This document shows, in pieces, positions 20,655 through 31,758 of a stretch of DNA of 37,839 bases. The first letter of the stretch is position 1. Each line of letters starts with the position of its first letter. The notes beneath the pieces were generated by a model. That model had not been told where the DNA came from. It worked only from the letters and a program-made list of their open reading frames with translations, and did no database searches. Both the position numbers and the translations under genes were made by a program. The DNA lies in assembly GCA_022592435.1 (NCBI GenBank), contig JABYQS010000272.1:1-37839 (forward strand), written 5' to 3'. Source of the DNA: Cerioporus squamosus (lineage: Eukaryota; Basidiomycota; Agaricomycetes; Polyporales; Polyporaceae).

Positions 20655-22399
20655 TTTGCGGAACACTGAATAGATATTCGAGAGATAGTTGGAGGGAGCT
20701 ATGGTGGGCGTGGAGGAGGTGGTGCACAGCCGAGCTAGGAGCTAGAAGCTGGGGATGGGGGAACACGTTGTGTGGAGAAGCAGCTTTTAACCAAGTCGCC
20801 AAGCGTCGAGACCCGCCGCTCTGAGATCTGTATCCGACAACCATGGACAGAGCCCATCGCTTCGGTCTCCTGATTGTCCCACATGGCACGACATGTACCC
20901 TGTTCCCGGTCACATTCCCAGCGGCAGGTAGGGGAGTTGCAGCTCCGGGGCTCGCGCGAGGTTGGAGTACTGTCGAATCGCAATGATCCCGCCGGGCATA
21001 CGGGATGGAAACAGTGCGGCGATAGAGTTCCGTCCTCGCAGGAATGTAGCCGTACGTCCGCTCTTGTCTCCGGATGATGCGCTGCGCTTCTTCGAGAAGG
21101 TGGGTCGACAGATACGAAGGGCTTGGCAAGCTCAAGAAAAACACGCTTGAATGCGCCAAGCAGGCAGGGACCCGAGCAGGAGAGAAGGCACCTTTCTGAG
21201 GGAGGCTTTCTGCGCTTGGCGTCAGTGTGGTTTGGTACGGGAAATTCCGCTGCCGTGTGCACTCACTGCGTTTGGGCGTGCTGGTAAGCGTCAACCTCCC
21301 ATTCCTCAGGAACAGACTTCATATTGCGGGGCTAGTGCGGGAACGGAGCCGTGCAGGCCTTTGCGACCGGAAGACACGATCGGCCTTGGATGTGAAGATG
21401 AGATTGAGCTGCATGCGTGGCATATCAGATAAGATAACGGTGTCGCAGGGACTTGTGAGAGTTCTGTGAAAGCTGCCATTGTGAGTCAGAGACCCCGTTA
21501 TCCACGAGAAAGTCTACCACAAACTTACTGCGTGTCAAAAACACCGAGCTTGGGAAGCCGTGGTGCAGAACGCCGGCGTCCGCGATCTGCAGTCTATCCA
21601 TTGGCAAATCCGCAGCTGCATATTCCCGCCGCAGGCATCTTCGTTGTCAACTTTGCCACACCCTCGCTGACAGTGTTCTCGCCGACGTCTGATGAACGCT
21701 GCGGTTCAGGTGTCAGTGAACACGCCTATCGGCAAGCACTGCGTACTCACCATGTCTCATTCTCATAGGCTCTGACCAGATGCCACGAGGAGTTGTGGGA
21801 TCTGTCCACGTATCATAAAGAACGTCGGCTCTACGTTCGAACCGACGACACATGTCTCAGTCAGCTTGGATGGTTTGGCGTGCATCTCCGAGACCTCAAT
21901 TGCGAGTCGGACGTTGAGGCCACCCGTAATCATGTCAGAGGTGAACAGGTTGAGGTATTGACACTTGAATGACATGGATCGTCTCGGGAACGGTGTTGCT
22001 CTGGTCGTCTTTGTGGACATGAGAACGGCCTCGTGGCGTGGAATACGTCAAGAAATCAGTCCGATAGGAGCGTTCCAATCGCCTCCTTCAGCCTGCATGA
22101 GAATTTAGCGCTTTAGCTCCTGCCACATCTACAGTAGATAAATAGTGCATGAACGTACCTGCATCAGGAGAAACCAATTTGAACCGATGTAGTACCAGCT
22201 CGGAAAGGCGATGAGCGAAGTTGTAGTCGTGTCGCAAGGTTGAATGGGGGCTGTGCTATGCCAGCGGTTACATAAGTTGTAGCTGTGACTCCGAATCCCT
22301 ACATAATTACCTTCCTCCCTACTAGCTACGTACTTAGTACCCTCCATCTACTTACCACCCACCGTTTACCGCACATGTTCCGACTTCAAGTTTCTCGAC
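20655..22399. other. Long intergenic region with weak exon-like traces
   Basis: 20655-21300 is the upstream region of the lyase gene. Frames there are Arg/Ser/Pro-rich and unsupported. A GCGGGG near 21335 fits the CreA/Mig1-type consensus, but such sites are frequent by chance. On the minus strand between 22020 and 21425 there are coding-looking pieces with good splice signals (DTWTDPTTPRGIW ending in GTGAGT near 21750; DVGENTVSEGVAKL; MDRLQIADAGVLHHGF ending in GTAAGT near 21526) that I could not join into one frame. Confidence 0.35.
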
Positions 22400-22827
22400 A
22401 TGCCAGAGCCATCTATCTTCTCGACGATCTTTCGGACACATGTTGACCGTGCCAAGCCTGCAGTGAGTGGCACTAATATGATCCGCCGTCGGCGGACCAG
22501 TGGCATACTGTGAGTTACTACTAGTAGGCCACGGACTCTGGCCTCAAAATTGCTGACACGGATACAATAGTGTTGCAAGACTTTGTGACATAGCATACAA
22601 GCGAACACTCAGTGGCTGCCAGCTACACAGGTCCTCCACAAGATTCAGGCTCGGCGCAATGGAAATTTCCAAGCTGCAGAGTGAGGTGAGTACCCCGCCG
22701 ACGTCCCGCAGTATGAATCCATGAATCAATGAATCTAACAGCGAAGCTCAGAAGTGAACTGATGCGTAAGAAGGAGCGAAGCGGGAGTTCCTCGCACTTG
22801 TGCGGGCATCCGCCTAAACGCCGCTAG
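22400..22827 (+). CDS. Small unrecognised basic protein (weak model)
   Basis: Three exons (22400-22509, 22571-22680, 22742-22827) with two 61-nt introns (GTGAGT..AATAG with a CTGAC branch site; GTGAGG..AACAG) close in phase to 101 residues. The start is MPEPSIFSTIFRTHVD. The middle is Arg-rich, and the end has a short heptad-like run (EISKLQTKLRSELMRKKER) that could form a coiled coil, finishing PPKRR. I know no homologue. If the second donor is instead the overlapping GTGAGT at 22685, the protein ends seven residues later. The good splice geometry argues for a real gene, but the short length leaves chance open. Confidence 0.35.
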
Positions 22828-23097
22828 ACACCGCCAAGTTCTCGCCCTATCTTCCACCGCAGACGCGAGCTCCAACGCCCATATGCTCAATACCGTCGGA
22901 CTGCCATTTGGTGCGGGTGGACGAGGCTGGCCCCCGACACACGTCTGGTCACGTCTCGGGTCTCCGCAGAGGAAATGCCACGCAATGCGCGCGGACTCCG
23001 CATTCCCGCCTCTGTGTGTTGAAAAGATACATAGGTTGCCCACCGTTTTGTGCGAGTGATTGCTCCCTCCAGTCTCTTGTACTTGCCATTACCTACC

Positions 23098-25298
23098 ATG
23101 TCCGACATCCGCGTCCTCACTGGGCCCCAAGTTGCGGAGCACGCCAGCCGGGAGAGCTGCTGGATCATCGTCCACGGGAAGGTATACGACGTCACTGACT
23201 TCCTGGATGGTACGTCTCTCCGAATCACAACTCCATCGCGCCCTACTGACACTAGCTTAGAGCACCCCGGGGGTAGTAAGATTATCTTGAAGTATGCAGG
23301 GAAGGACGCGACGTGAGTGAATAGTACTGACGAAGCGCTCTTCGTCGTGATTAACCGCTCCCTGCCTACAGCGAAGCATATGAGCCCATACATCCCCCCG
23401 ACGCCATTACCACCAACCTCCCGCTCGAGAAGCAGTATGTGTACCACTTCATTTCGTTCAGAGAGTGATCACTGAGTGGATTGTCGTCCAGCCTCGGCGT
23501 TATCGATGCCAGCACCGTAGCTAAAGTGATCAAGGAGGTCACCGAGGAGGAGAAGCACAGGCAAGCTCTCTTGGACGCCCGCCCGCCCCTCGACAACGTC
23601 ATCAACCTGCACGACTTCGAGAACGTCGCGAAGACTGTCCTTCCAGAGAAGGCCTGGGTACGTTGCGTGCCGCCAGTGAAGACCTTGTTGGATCAATTAG
23701 GTAACCTGTTCTCCTAGGCATACTACTCGTCCGCGTCGGACGATGAAATCACCATTCGTGAAAATCGCATGGCTTATCAGCGGTATGTTCTCAATTAGCA
23801 GCGCACATACCTGTCATGGCTGAAGAACCTGTGACTCACCAGTATTTGGTGGCGCCCTCGTATTCTCCGCGATGTCTCCTCGGTCGACTGGTCGACTACG
23901 ATCCTTGGTCAGAAGTCGACTCTCCCGGTCTACATCGTGAGTCGCCCGCCTCGCGTACAATATGGTATGGTGCTCACCTTGTCTGGACAGTCGGCAACCG
24001 CTCTCGGGAAACTCGGCCATCCAGACGGCGAGCTGTGCTTGACGAGAGCCGCCGCGAACCACGGCGTCATCCAAATGGTATGCTTAAAGTCAGTTAAGGC
24101 GTTCGTATCAGCGCCTCATCCGAAGCCTAGATCGCGACACTGGCGTCATGTTCGTTCGACGATATCATTGACGCCGCCGCCCCCGGCCAGGTGTTCTTCT
24201 TGCAGTTGTGCGTGTCGATTATCTCCCTCCCGATGACGAGCCGAACTCACTCATCGAGTCACGCGCTGCCAGATACGTGAACCGCGACCGCGAGATCACC
24301 CGGAAGTACGTGCAGCACGCCGAGAAGCGCGGGGTGAAGGGTCTCTTCATCACTGTCGACGCACCCCAGCTTGGCCGCAGGGAGAAGGACATGCGCATGA
24401 AGTTCGTGGACGACGGGGCCGGTGCGGAGGTGCAGAAAGGCCAGGAAGTCAAGAAGGACCAAGGCGTCGCCCGTGCCATCAGTGTGAGTACCCTTGTGGG
24501 CGTGGTCATGATGAGAGTCCTGAAGCGCTCCGCGTAGTCGTTCATCGACCCCAGCCTTTCATGGAAGGACATCCCCTGGTTCAAGAGCATCACAAAGAGT
24601 GAGGAGGTCTCCATAAACGTCCTGTCTTCTAATTTTGACGACTGACCGCGGACAACTCGGCAGTGCCTATCATCCTGAAGGGTATCGGGTCTGCCGAGGA
24701 CGCCGTCTTGGCGTACGAGGCGGGCGTTCAGGGCATCGTGCTCTCCAACCACGGCGGCCGCCAGCTCGACACTGCGCGCTCCGGTATAGAGGTCCTTGTC
24801 GAGGTCGTCACCGCCCTCAGGTTGCGCGGCTACTTCCCGGATCCCAAATTCGAGATCTACGTCGACGGAGGCGTGCGGCGTGCGAGCGATGTCCTCAAGG
24901 CGATTGCTCTCGGAGCGAAGGCTGTTGGTGTTGGCCGTCCGTTCTTGTACGCGTTCTGCGCATATGGCCAGGAGGGTGTCGAAAAGGCCATCCAGATCTT
25001 CCGGGTGAGTGCTGCATGACGTTACGTGGTTCCTTGATGGGGGGCTGAACCGTGCTTTCTAGGACGAGTTCGAGATGAACATGCGGCTCCTTGGCGCACG
25101 CACCATCGACGAGATCGTGCCGGAGATGGTAGACGCGAGCTCGCTGAGATCGCATTTTGTCATGACGCCGCAAGACAATCTGTTCAACAACACTTGTGAG
25201 TGCCGGTGCTTTGCGTGTATGTCGCTTCACGTACTGACATGGGCCCTTCATCAGACCAGCCTCTCGCTCTGGCGAAGTTCCGGGACGCGAAGTTGTGA
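23098..25298 (+). CDS. CYB2: Flavocytochrome b2, L-lactate dehydrogenase (cytochrome)
   Basis: Thirteen exons (23098-23209, 23261-23312, 23372-23434, 23492-23657, 23718-23782, 23843-23936, 23991-24077, 24131-24207, 24273-24483, 24538-24598, 24664-25004, 25063-25195, 25255-25298) join without phase error to 501 residues. It oxidises L-lactate to pyruvate and passes electrons from FMN through heme b to cytochrome c. An N-terminal cytochrome b5 domain carries axial His39 (in HPGG) and His62, the same 23-residue spacing as yeast Cyb2. The FMN barrel follows with the Tyr of AWAYY (about 134), Tyr240, Asp268, Arg275, Lys335, His359 (SNHGGRQLD) and Arg362, all the catalytic residues. The C-terminal tail region is short but present. 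The heme domain starts within ten residues of the first Met, so there is no mitochondrial presequence of the yeast type, and either an upstream exon is missing or the enzyme is not sent to the intermembrane space. A 2-hydroxyacid other than lactate is possible. Confidence 0.93.
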
Positions 25299-25572
25299 TT
25301 CGTCTATCTTGTCTTGCTACGGATATTGGGTTTCGGGTTCTTTCTTGCATATATGCGTGCATGCTCGTCGCGCTCAATCATTGTAGTCTGTACCTTCCGT
25401 CCTGACCATCATCATATACTTATGCGTCCAATACAGTATACCAGTTACGCCCGTCATAGAAAACATATATAACAAAGGAGTGCGGGTCAAGTTGTCCGAT
25501 GAATGAAAATCATGTCCGTGCTCCACAGGAAATTGTCTGGTCCCCGGTGACACCTTTTCGCATCAGACAAGA

Positions 25573-26923
25573 TCATGTACCATATGCAGGCGGGCTATCT
25601 GAAGGTCCTCCCTCCAGGGCACATCCGCCACCAGATGAGGTTGCAACCATGTCGGGGTTGGCAGGGTACAATCGGTCCTTCGCAGGCTCCATTCGGAGCT
25701 CGCGTCGCTTTTCCACCGGATAACCGTTAGGACCCAGTTCGAGCACCACTGACATTCCTGCTTGGGTGGATGCATGAGCAGATAGCTCCGAAACTGCCCT
25801 GGATGCTGGCGCTGTCGCCGACGAAGCGACATGCTGGGCGGGAAGAGTCTCGTAGGGGTTGTAGAGAGGTTCCTCGACCTGAGGCACATCTACACTGATC
25901 CTCTCAAACGGGCGCGGCACCAACAGGGGTGGGGAGTTGATGTTGGAAAGGAGTGGAAGCTGTGATGATGACCGAGTGTGAGCTGACATCTCCGGCCTCA
26001 TACGGGAGTCGACCCCGGAAGATATGAGCGCAGACGTGGACGCGAAACGCGAATGGATAGGGGTGGACGGGGACTGCACGTTCGAAGTAGAGATGGAGGA
26101 ATTTCTCATATACGACCCAGATGTGTCCGGAGACACCGTGGTCGGTGACAGTTCGCCATCAAGTGGTTTCACTGGGACAACGACTTGTGGTGAGCATGAT
26201 TGCCTATCGCGCAAGTACTATATCACGCACCAGTCCAATCAAGCTTGCGCCTCTGACGTCGCAGCAGGCAGTACACGAGTACGGCCACAAAAATAATCAG
26301 GAGCGCTATGCTCCCCACCAAGCCCCCGACCAGTGCACCCACCGGGAGGCCCGGGGATGAACTGGTGCTGGAAGTGCCAATGGGTGTGGGTGCGGGCTGT
26401 TGATATCCTAGGACGTAGTCGAGAACGAATGGAGCATCGGGAGATGCGGAGACCTCGACGGTGAGGTTGTACAGCTTTCCCGGTTGTAGGTCGCTCGACA
26501 CGAAGAGAGGGTAGTCCGTGATCACCTTGGGGGCACCTGTGGTGTTCCCTGCAGTATACTCGCCCCCAATGGAGTAGTTCGCCCACGCTGTATAGGGCAC
26601 CCCAGTCCAAGTGTTGATAGATCCGTACACAGCGACACGGTTGTAGCCTTTGGGGGACCTATCAGGCCATCGGGCAGCAAGCGAGACGTGGAATCGAGGC
26701 ACTCACCAGTGAAATTGTACCAGAAGCTCACACTCGGCGCCGTGATCACCGTCAAAGTGTTGTTCCAAGCCTTCTCGTTGGCCTGAGAGATGAAGTCGTT
26801 GACATTAGGAGCGTGCGGAGGCGACTGTGCAGCTTCCTGCGAAATGTTGAAGTGCATGTGGAGGTCGTCGACCACGACCGTCAATGCGTGCAGGTTGTCA
26901 GCTGCAAGGGCACTGGTCGTCAT
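25573..26923 (-). CDS. One-pass membrane protein with Thr/Asn-rich ectodomain and PPAY-type tail
   Basis: Three exons (26707-26923, 26231-26647, 25573-26183; introns 59 and 47 nt) close in phase to 414 residues. The ectodomain (1 to about 170) has several N-glycosylation sequons (WNNTLT, YNFTG, ANYSI, YNLTV) and the block VAVYGSINTWTGVPY, typical of a beta-sandwich ectodomain seen in many Agaricomycete membrane proteins of unknown role. A helix follows (LVGGLVGSIALLIIFVAVLV, about 176-196), then RRQRRK as stop-transfer, then a Ser/Pro-rich cytosolic tail ending SPPAYGT, a PY-like motif that could recruit a WW-domain ubiquitin ligase. ATG 26923 gives no signal peptide. A hydrophobic MAILFLVHFPLSSLMLSVLF lies just upstream in another frame (27000-26925), so the true 5' end is uncertain. 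It is convergent with CYB2. Confidence 0.7.
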
Positions 26924-28167
26924 GGTTTGTCTCTTGAGATGAAAAGCACGGAAAGCATCAACGAAGAAAGAGGGAAGTGAACAAGGAAGAGGATGGCCAT
27001 CGACAACTGACCTTGCGATATCCCTCGCCTTTCAAGTGCAGTACCTGAAGGGCGCGCCGTCGGCGGTGTACTATCTGTCGCACGCGCTGATGCTTCCCAT
27101 AGTCCGCGCTGAGGACCCACAAGAGAATCATTTGAGAACTGTCCGTCATAACCTCCCACCCAAAAGGCGCGATGCCATAGCGCTGTTGGAACACGTGGGG
27201 TGCACGGCGCCCATCGAAGACCGCCAGACAACCTTGAAACTTCACTTTCAACTACCTCAACTACCTCGAAGGGCAGGCTGAAGACTTTCCGACTTCAAGG
27301 ACAAGATAGGCGCATAAAGGCGGGAGTACCGACGCCAGTGGCCTATGGGCCATGAACATGAGATCAGGCTTAGTCCCCAAACTTCACCATAAGTACGTGC
27401 ACGACTCACCGGATCCCACCCCTCAATCGCATTGATCCGCCTACAGTATCGTCCTCAGAGCACTGGTAGACGCTAGCTCCTGCAGCGATGTCCGCGAACA
27501 CCAAGTTATACCCCTCCGAGGACAGCCATGATTTCAAGGAACCCATCGTGGGTTCCCCGCGGACATCAGCCTGTCGAGAAGGGCAACAATGAACGCAAAC
27601 ATAGGGCGCGACACGCTCGTTCCGCTTACAGACTGGGGCCGGCATCGTGAATGGCGTACTTTTACGCCCCCAAGGCAAAGTTCTTCACTGAGTGATGTAT
27701 GTAATTGCCACTCGATTGCATTAAATTGCGATTCGGAGTTGTGCCAGCTACGACTGCAAAGAGTCGGTGAGCTGTACGAGTACTATGACACTGTGAGCTC
27801 AAGTCACGAATATCAACGCAAATCTGGAGAGCTCACGAAACACCATCTGCGGATGATAGGGAGCTGATGGTGGTGGTCTGCAGCAAAGTCCGAGTGGGAT
27901 TTAGACGCCGGTAAGGAGGAAAATTTGAAGCCGACCTCCGAGTCGACGTCGATCTTGAACAGGACCGCGACGACATAAAGCAGCTGAGCTGCTCCTCGTC
28001 CGCATACAAACTAGGGTTACTACTGCGGCGATCAGGTAGACCAGCCTGCTGTATGATGGACTCCGCTCTAGAGAAACCACTGCTCGGCGGCGGTCGCAAA
28101 TAGGTTATTCGCAATATATCATACCCACCGTGACTCTGCTAAGACAACGTACGAGAGGGGATCAGTC
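26924..28167. other. Intergenic, no supported gene
   Basis: 26924-27010 holds the hydrophobic out-of-frame stretch discussed for the membrane protein. A minus-strand frame 27251-26958 could splice in phase through GTCAGT (near 27010) to the membrane-protein start, but its sequence is Arg/Gly-rich and begins with GTG, so I do not include it. 27300-28167 shows only short frames. Confidence 0.4.
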
Positions 28168-30724
28168 TCAAGAGCGGCGACCCTTCCCCTTCCCCTTCGC
28201 ACCTGGTCCTGAGGGCTTCTTGCCATTCGACCGGTAGCGCTTGGTAGCTCGAGCCTCATCCTCATCCTCCTCGTCCTCCTCGACATCTCGTGCCAAAAAG
28301 CGCTTCTGGCCAGACCCACTAGCCGTCCGCGACGGCAAAGCAAGCGACCTGGTCCTCATCGACCGCGTTTGCGCGCCCTGAGAGGCAGTGGTCGGAGGGG
28401 CATCGTGTTGCTCAGGTGTCCCGACACGGTCCTTCTTTGGATTATAATCCGCGCGCAGCTGGTCGGCAATCTTGTCCTCCTTCGGCCAATCGAGGCTGCT
28501 GTCGGTAATGAAGGAACCCAACAACACGATGATACGATCATGGTCCTCGAGCTTGAGTGCTTGCTTCCTCAGCCTGACGTCATCCCACTTCTCGCCTGTG
28601 AGCACCTCCTCTTCCTGCTGTCGTTGCAGCAAGGGTTTCAAACGGTCCGCGACCCAGGCACCGATATAGTCGTCTGGCGCAGATGACGCTGAGATGGAAG
28701 AGCACATAACAGGACGCGTGGGGCTGGTAAGCAGTGTATATCGAGCTTCGAAGAGCTTGAGCAGAGCATCGAAGACCAAAGCGATAGGATGACGGCCTTC
28801 CTTGAGAGAACGGTTGACGATAGGTATGTAAGACAGACGGTAAATGTCGAGCTTCATGCCACCTGAGAGCATGATCCTGCTCGACATCACGGCCATCTGC
28901 TTGTGCTGCCCGCAGTAGTATTCCCCGAGGCCAACGCCCAGCTGAAAGCCGTCGAAGTAGTCGTGCACGAACTGTCCGACATCCGGGCAGTTATGTGGGA
29001 GGAACCGGATGACGTAGAAGAGGAGGATGTGGAAGAACGCCTCCACTTCATCCGGGATGGAGATAGCTGCAAAGGGGTTGTTGAGGAGGAAGGCGGACAT
29101 GAATTGCCAGGTGCCCTAGTCACCAGAGTCAGAGCCATGATGGGGTGCCGCTGGCAATGGAGTCCTTACGATACGACCCCGCTGCCGAGGCGCGTTTGGT
29201 GCGCTAGTACGTTCAGACAGCTCCCAATCGGTGAGGAGACCCACACGTTTCTGGACGAGTCGACCATCCACGACTTTCTCCTTGATTTGAATGAGCACGT
29301 TGCCGGCGCTGATGTCGCGGTGTATGACACCTTTCTTGTAGGCATCGCGGTGAGCTGTGAACATGGGTATTTTTTGTGAGTGTCCGGCTCGAAGCAAACA
29401 CGACAGTACTCACCTTCAATGCATGTGGCGAGGAGATAAATCAACTCCCTGGAGTTTTTGAACCAGCTCATGGACAGTCCTACCTCCTGGACGACGAGCC
29501 GGTAGTGACAGTGCTTCTTCAACGGACAATCATCTCTGCCTGGATGATGCAACTTCCAGACCTCTTGCGAGTCTGTGACCTGGTCCTCGACGTCGCTGTG
29601 ACAAACGAGGGTAGGAACTTTGTCGATCTTCTCCTCATTCAAGTACCGCAGGACGTCACCCTCGCGCTCCATGCCGTCGTGATCGACCCTCCATGCGTCC
29701 TTCAGGTAGACAAACGAGCCGTTCGGCTTCGAACAGTCGATCGCCACGTAGCCGCGGGTACCACGACCAGCCAGCTCGGAAGAGGAGAAGTGGGGAGTGC
29801 CGACGAGGAAGCAGCGTTCACCCTCGTCATCGCGCGTTCGGATCTTGTACGTCTGCCCTGCCTTGAGCGACTCCGAGAAGAGGAGACGCGCGTGCTGGCC
29901 GAGCTCGATGGCAGTGCCTTTGGCGTACATGGGTTCCTCCGCGCGACGGCACATCAAGGCGTACTCGGTGCTGCGGCTGTCCACTTGTTCCACCGTCGGA
30001 TCGTGACCACGTTGAGCTGCCGACAGGTGGCAGAGGCGCCAGAAGAAGCGACCCAGCATGCTCGGTTCTTCACGGTAGTTGAACTTCTTCGTAGCGATGA
30101 TCCTGAGTAATCCCAGCGAAGAATACGCGCCATATCCCCGAAGAGAATGACGCCGTACTGATGTTGGCGATGCTGGGAGTTAACGACGAGGGAGGCGTAC
30201 GACAAAATCTGGCCGAGGTTGCTTTTACGCCTCTCTGACGAAGGTTGGAATTCCTCAGCGTCGTCGTCGAATGGATCGTCCTGGACAGACTCGGGTTTGC
30301 ACTCGATGAACACCTCGACCGCGGACCATTTAGGTGGTTCCGTGGCTGCCGGAGCAGCGCACGCGGGATACAGAGCGAGGTCAGCGCGTTGCTTGGTCTT
30401 GTCGGCCGGGTCCGTCCTGTTGGCGGTCACGGCCACCGTGTAGCCCACTCCAATCCACGGCGACGCTTTGTTGTCCTCGTTATCAACCCCCTTAAGCCAA
30501 CTCTTGAAGGTGGCCACCTATTCAGCGCCATTTAAATATCAATAAGACCAGTCAGCCACGACTAAACCACGCACTGCTGCCTTAGCGTCTGCAGGTCTCT
30601 CAAGCCGGAGGGCACCAGACCACTGCACGGTCGAGAGCACGTCGGGCTCCGGCTTGCCAGACGGAGGCGGAATATGCTTCTTCATAAAGAAGTCGTAGTC
30701 AACCACCAAGGTCTTGCCTTTCAT
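28168..30724 (-). pseudogene. FunK1-3: divergent fungal-type protein kinase with a frameshift before the kinase core
   Basis: Exons 30575-30724, 29414-30517, 29170-29354 and 28168-29115 (introns 57, 59 and 54 nt) show the same architecture as the tandem FunK1 genes: an N-terminal segment ending RILRWDYSG; VYLKDAWRVDHDGMEREG for the nucleotide site; [24 protein letters not shown] at residues 430-439; TDWELS; and GTWQFMSAFL followed by EVEAFFHILLFYVIRFLPHNC. The C-terminus is acidic then strongly basic (KGKGKGRRS), nuclear-signal-like. Between WDYSG and KKFNYREEP, near 30099-30105, one base is missing (GGATC where GGAATC would keep frame). Uncorrected, translation stops at 29954, before the kinase core. 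Exon phases close exactly only if one base is added there. ATG 30724 is the first Met after an in-frame TAG (30806). Restored length is 795 residues. Real pseudogene or sequence error cannot be decided here. Confidence 0.78.
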
Positions 30725-31064
30725 TTTGAGTAGCCTCCTCAAGCTGGATCTTTCCAACGAGTTGTTGCGCGTGGAGGCGAAAGTGGTCGGGTCGAAGAGG
30801 GAGTACTAGTTCGAGTGAATCGGATTAGCCTGCGGCTGAGAGACCACAGCAGGCGGGTCCGTGTAAGGAGCGATGGAAGGTTCTGGGAAGTCAGCGGCGG
30901 GAGGTGGTGGTATCGAGGATGCAGGGCCTGGGCCGCCTGGCAGGTCGGACGTGGTGGTTTGGTGGTTCAGCCAGGATGGAGGTGGTGGGAGAAGAAAGGA
31001 AACTGGCGGCAGGTCAATGCCTTTGATGGGCAACGACTCGTGATTGTTGCACGGAGTTATCTAA

Positions 31065-31758
31065 TCACGAGCCTGACACAACCGCAAGTGGTGTGGTGGT
31101 GGTGGTGGTGGTGGTGGTGAGGACGAAGTTGGGACGAAGTAAACAATCATTAAGCGCCTGATGGACGCGTGCATTAATATTGCACGTGGGCGTGTAAGTA
31201 CTCACCGCGTGTGTTCCAGTCTCGTTTGCAACCTGCACGATGCCGGCAATCGCGTCTTTCTTCATGAGGTCGTAGGCTGAGTTACCGGGGACTATGCATC
31301 TCGCCGAGGGACCAGGCCTGACCAGGCCCGCGTTCAATCGACAGCATGCTGCATATACGCGTGGATGTATCGCCAAGCAGGCGGCAGCATACCAACGGAG
31401 CGACGCGGGCGATACTGCGGAGCAGGAGATTGGCGAAGAGGAAAGTACGTGCAATATTGCTTAGCGAATGTGAGTACGGAATGCGAGGTGATCTGGTTGA
31501 GAATCGCAATGCCGCTGTAGGACCTGGGATGGAAGGAAGAGGTCGTCAGTGTCGTTCAGATCCAAGACTAGGTCTACGAGTAGCTCCGCAGCCCTCCAGG
31601 CAACAACAGAAACGTACCATAGCTTCTTGGGGAGCTTGCTGACTTGGATATCCGACCAAGTTCATCCGTCGCACCATCAGAGGGGTCGAAGAGGTGCATT
31701 GAGGAACGTCGAGGTACTCATGACGTGCAACTACAACGGATTGAGGGATATACGACAT
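31065..31758 (-). CDS. Orphan protein with poly-Thr C-terminus (weak model)
   Basis: Four exons can be chained in phase: 31618-31758 (MSYIPQSVVVARHEYL.., donor GTACGT), a second of about 43 nt starting GTCCTACAGC after CATCCCAG and ending at a GTACTC donor, a third encoding SLRWYAAACLAIHP.. to IVQVANETGTHA with donor GTGAGT near 31205, and a last one from ALNDCLL to the stop at 31065. The last exon includes ten Thr codons written by a GGT microsatellite on the plus strand. I recognise no domain. Two introns are weak, so this is a tentative gene. It lies upstream of FunK1-3 on the same strand. Confidence 0.3.
31094..31119. repeat. (GGT)n microsatellite
   Basis: Eight perfect GGT units in a row are visible on the plus strand, flanked by imperfect ones. 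Read on the minus strand they give ACC codons for threonine in the orphan gene model. Confidence 0.9.

Noticed and set aside
21330..21350. CreA/Mig1-like GCGGGG site upstream of the lyase gene
   Set aside because: A six-base match in GC-rich DNA is expected by chance and no second site was seen close by.
30806..31036. Proline-rich in-frame stretch upstream of FunK1-3
   Set aside because: It is in frame with FunK1-3 but separated by a TAG and has no ATG. Its CT-rich sequence fits a 5' untranslated leader better than an N-terminal extension.
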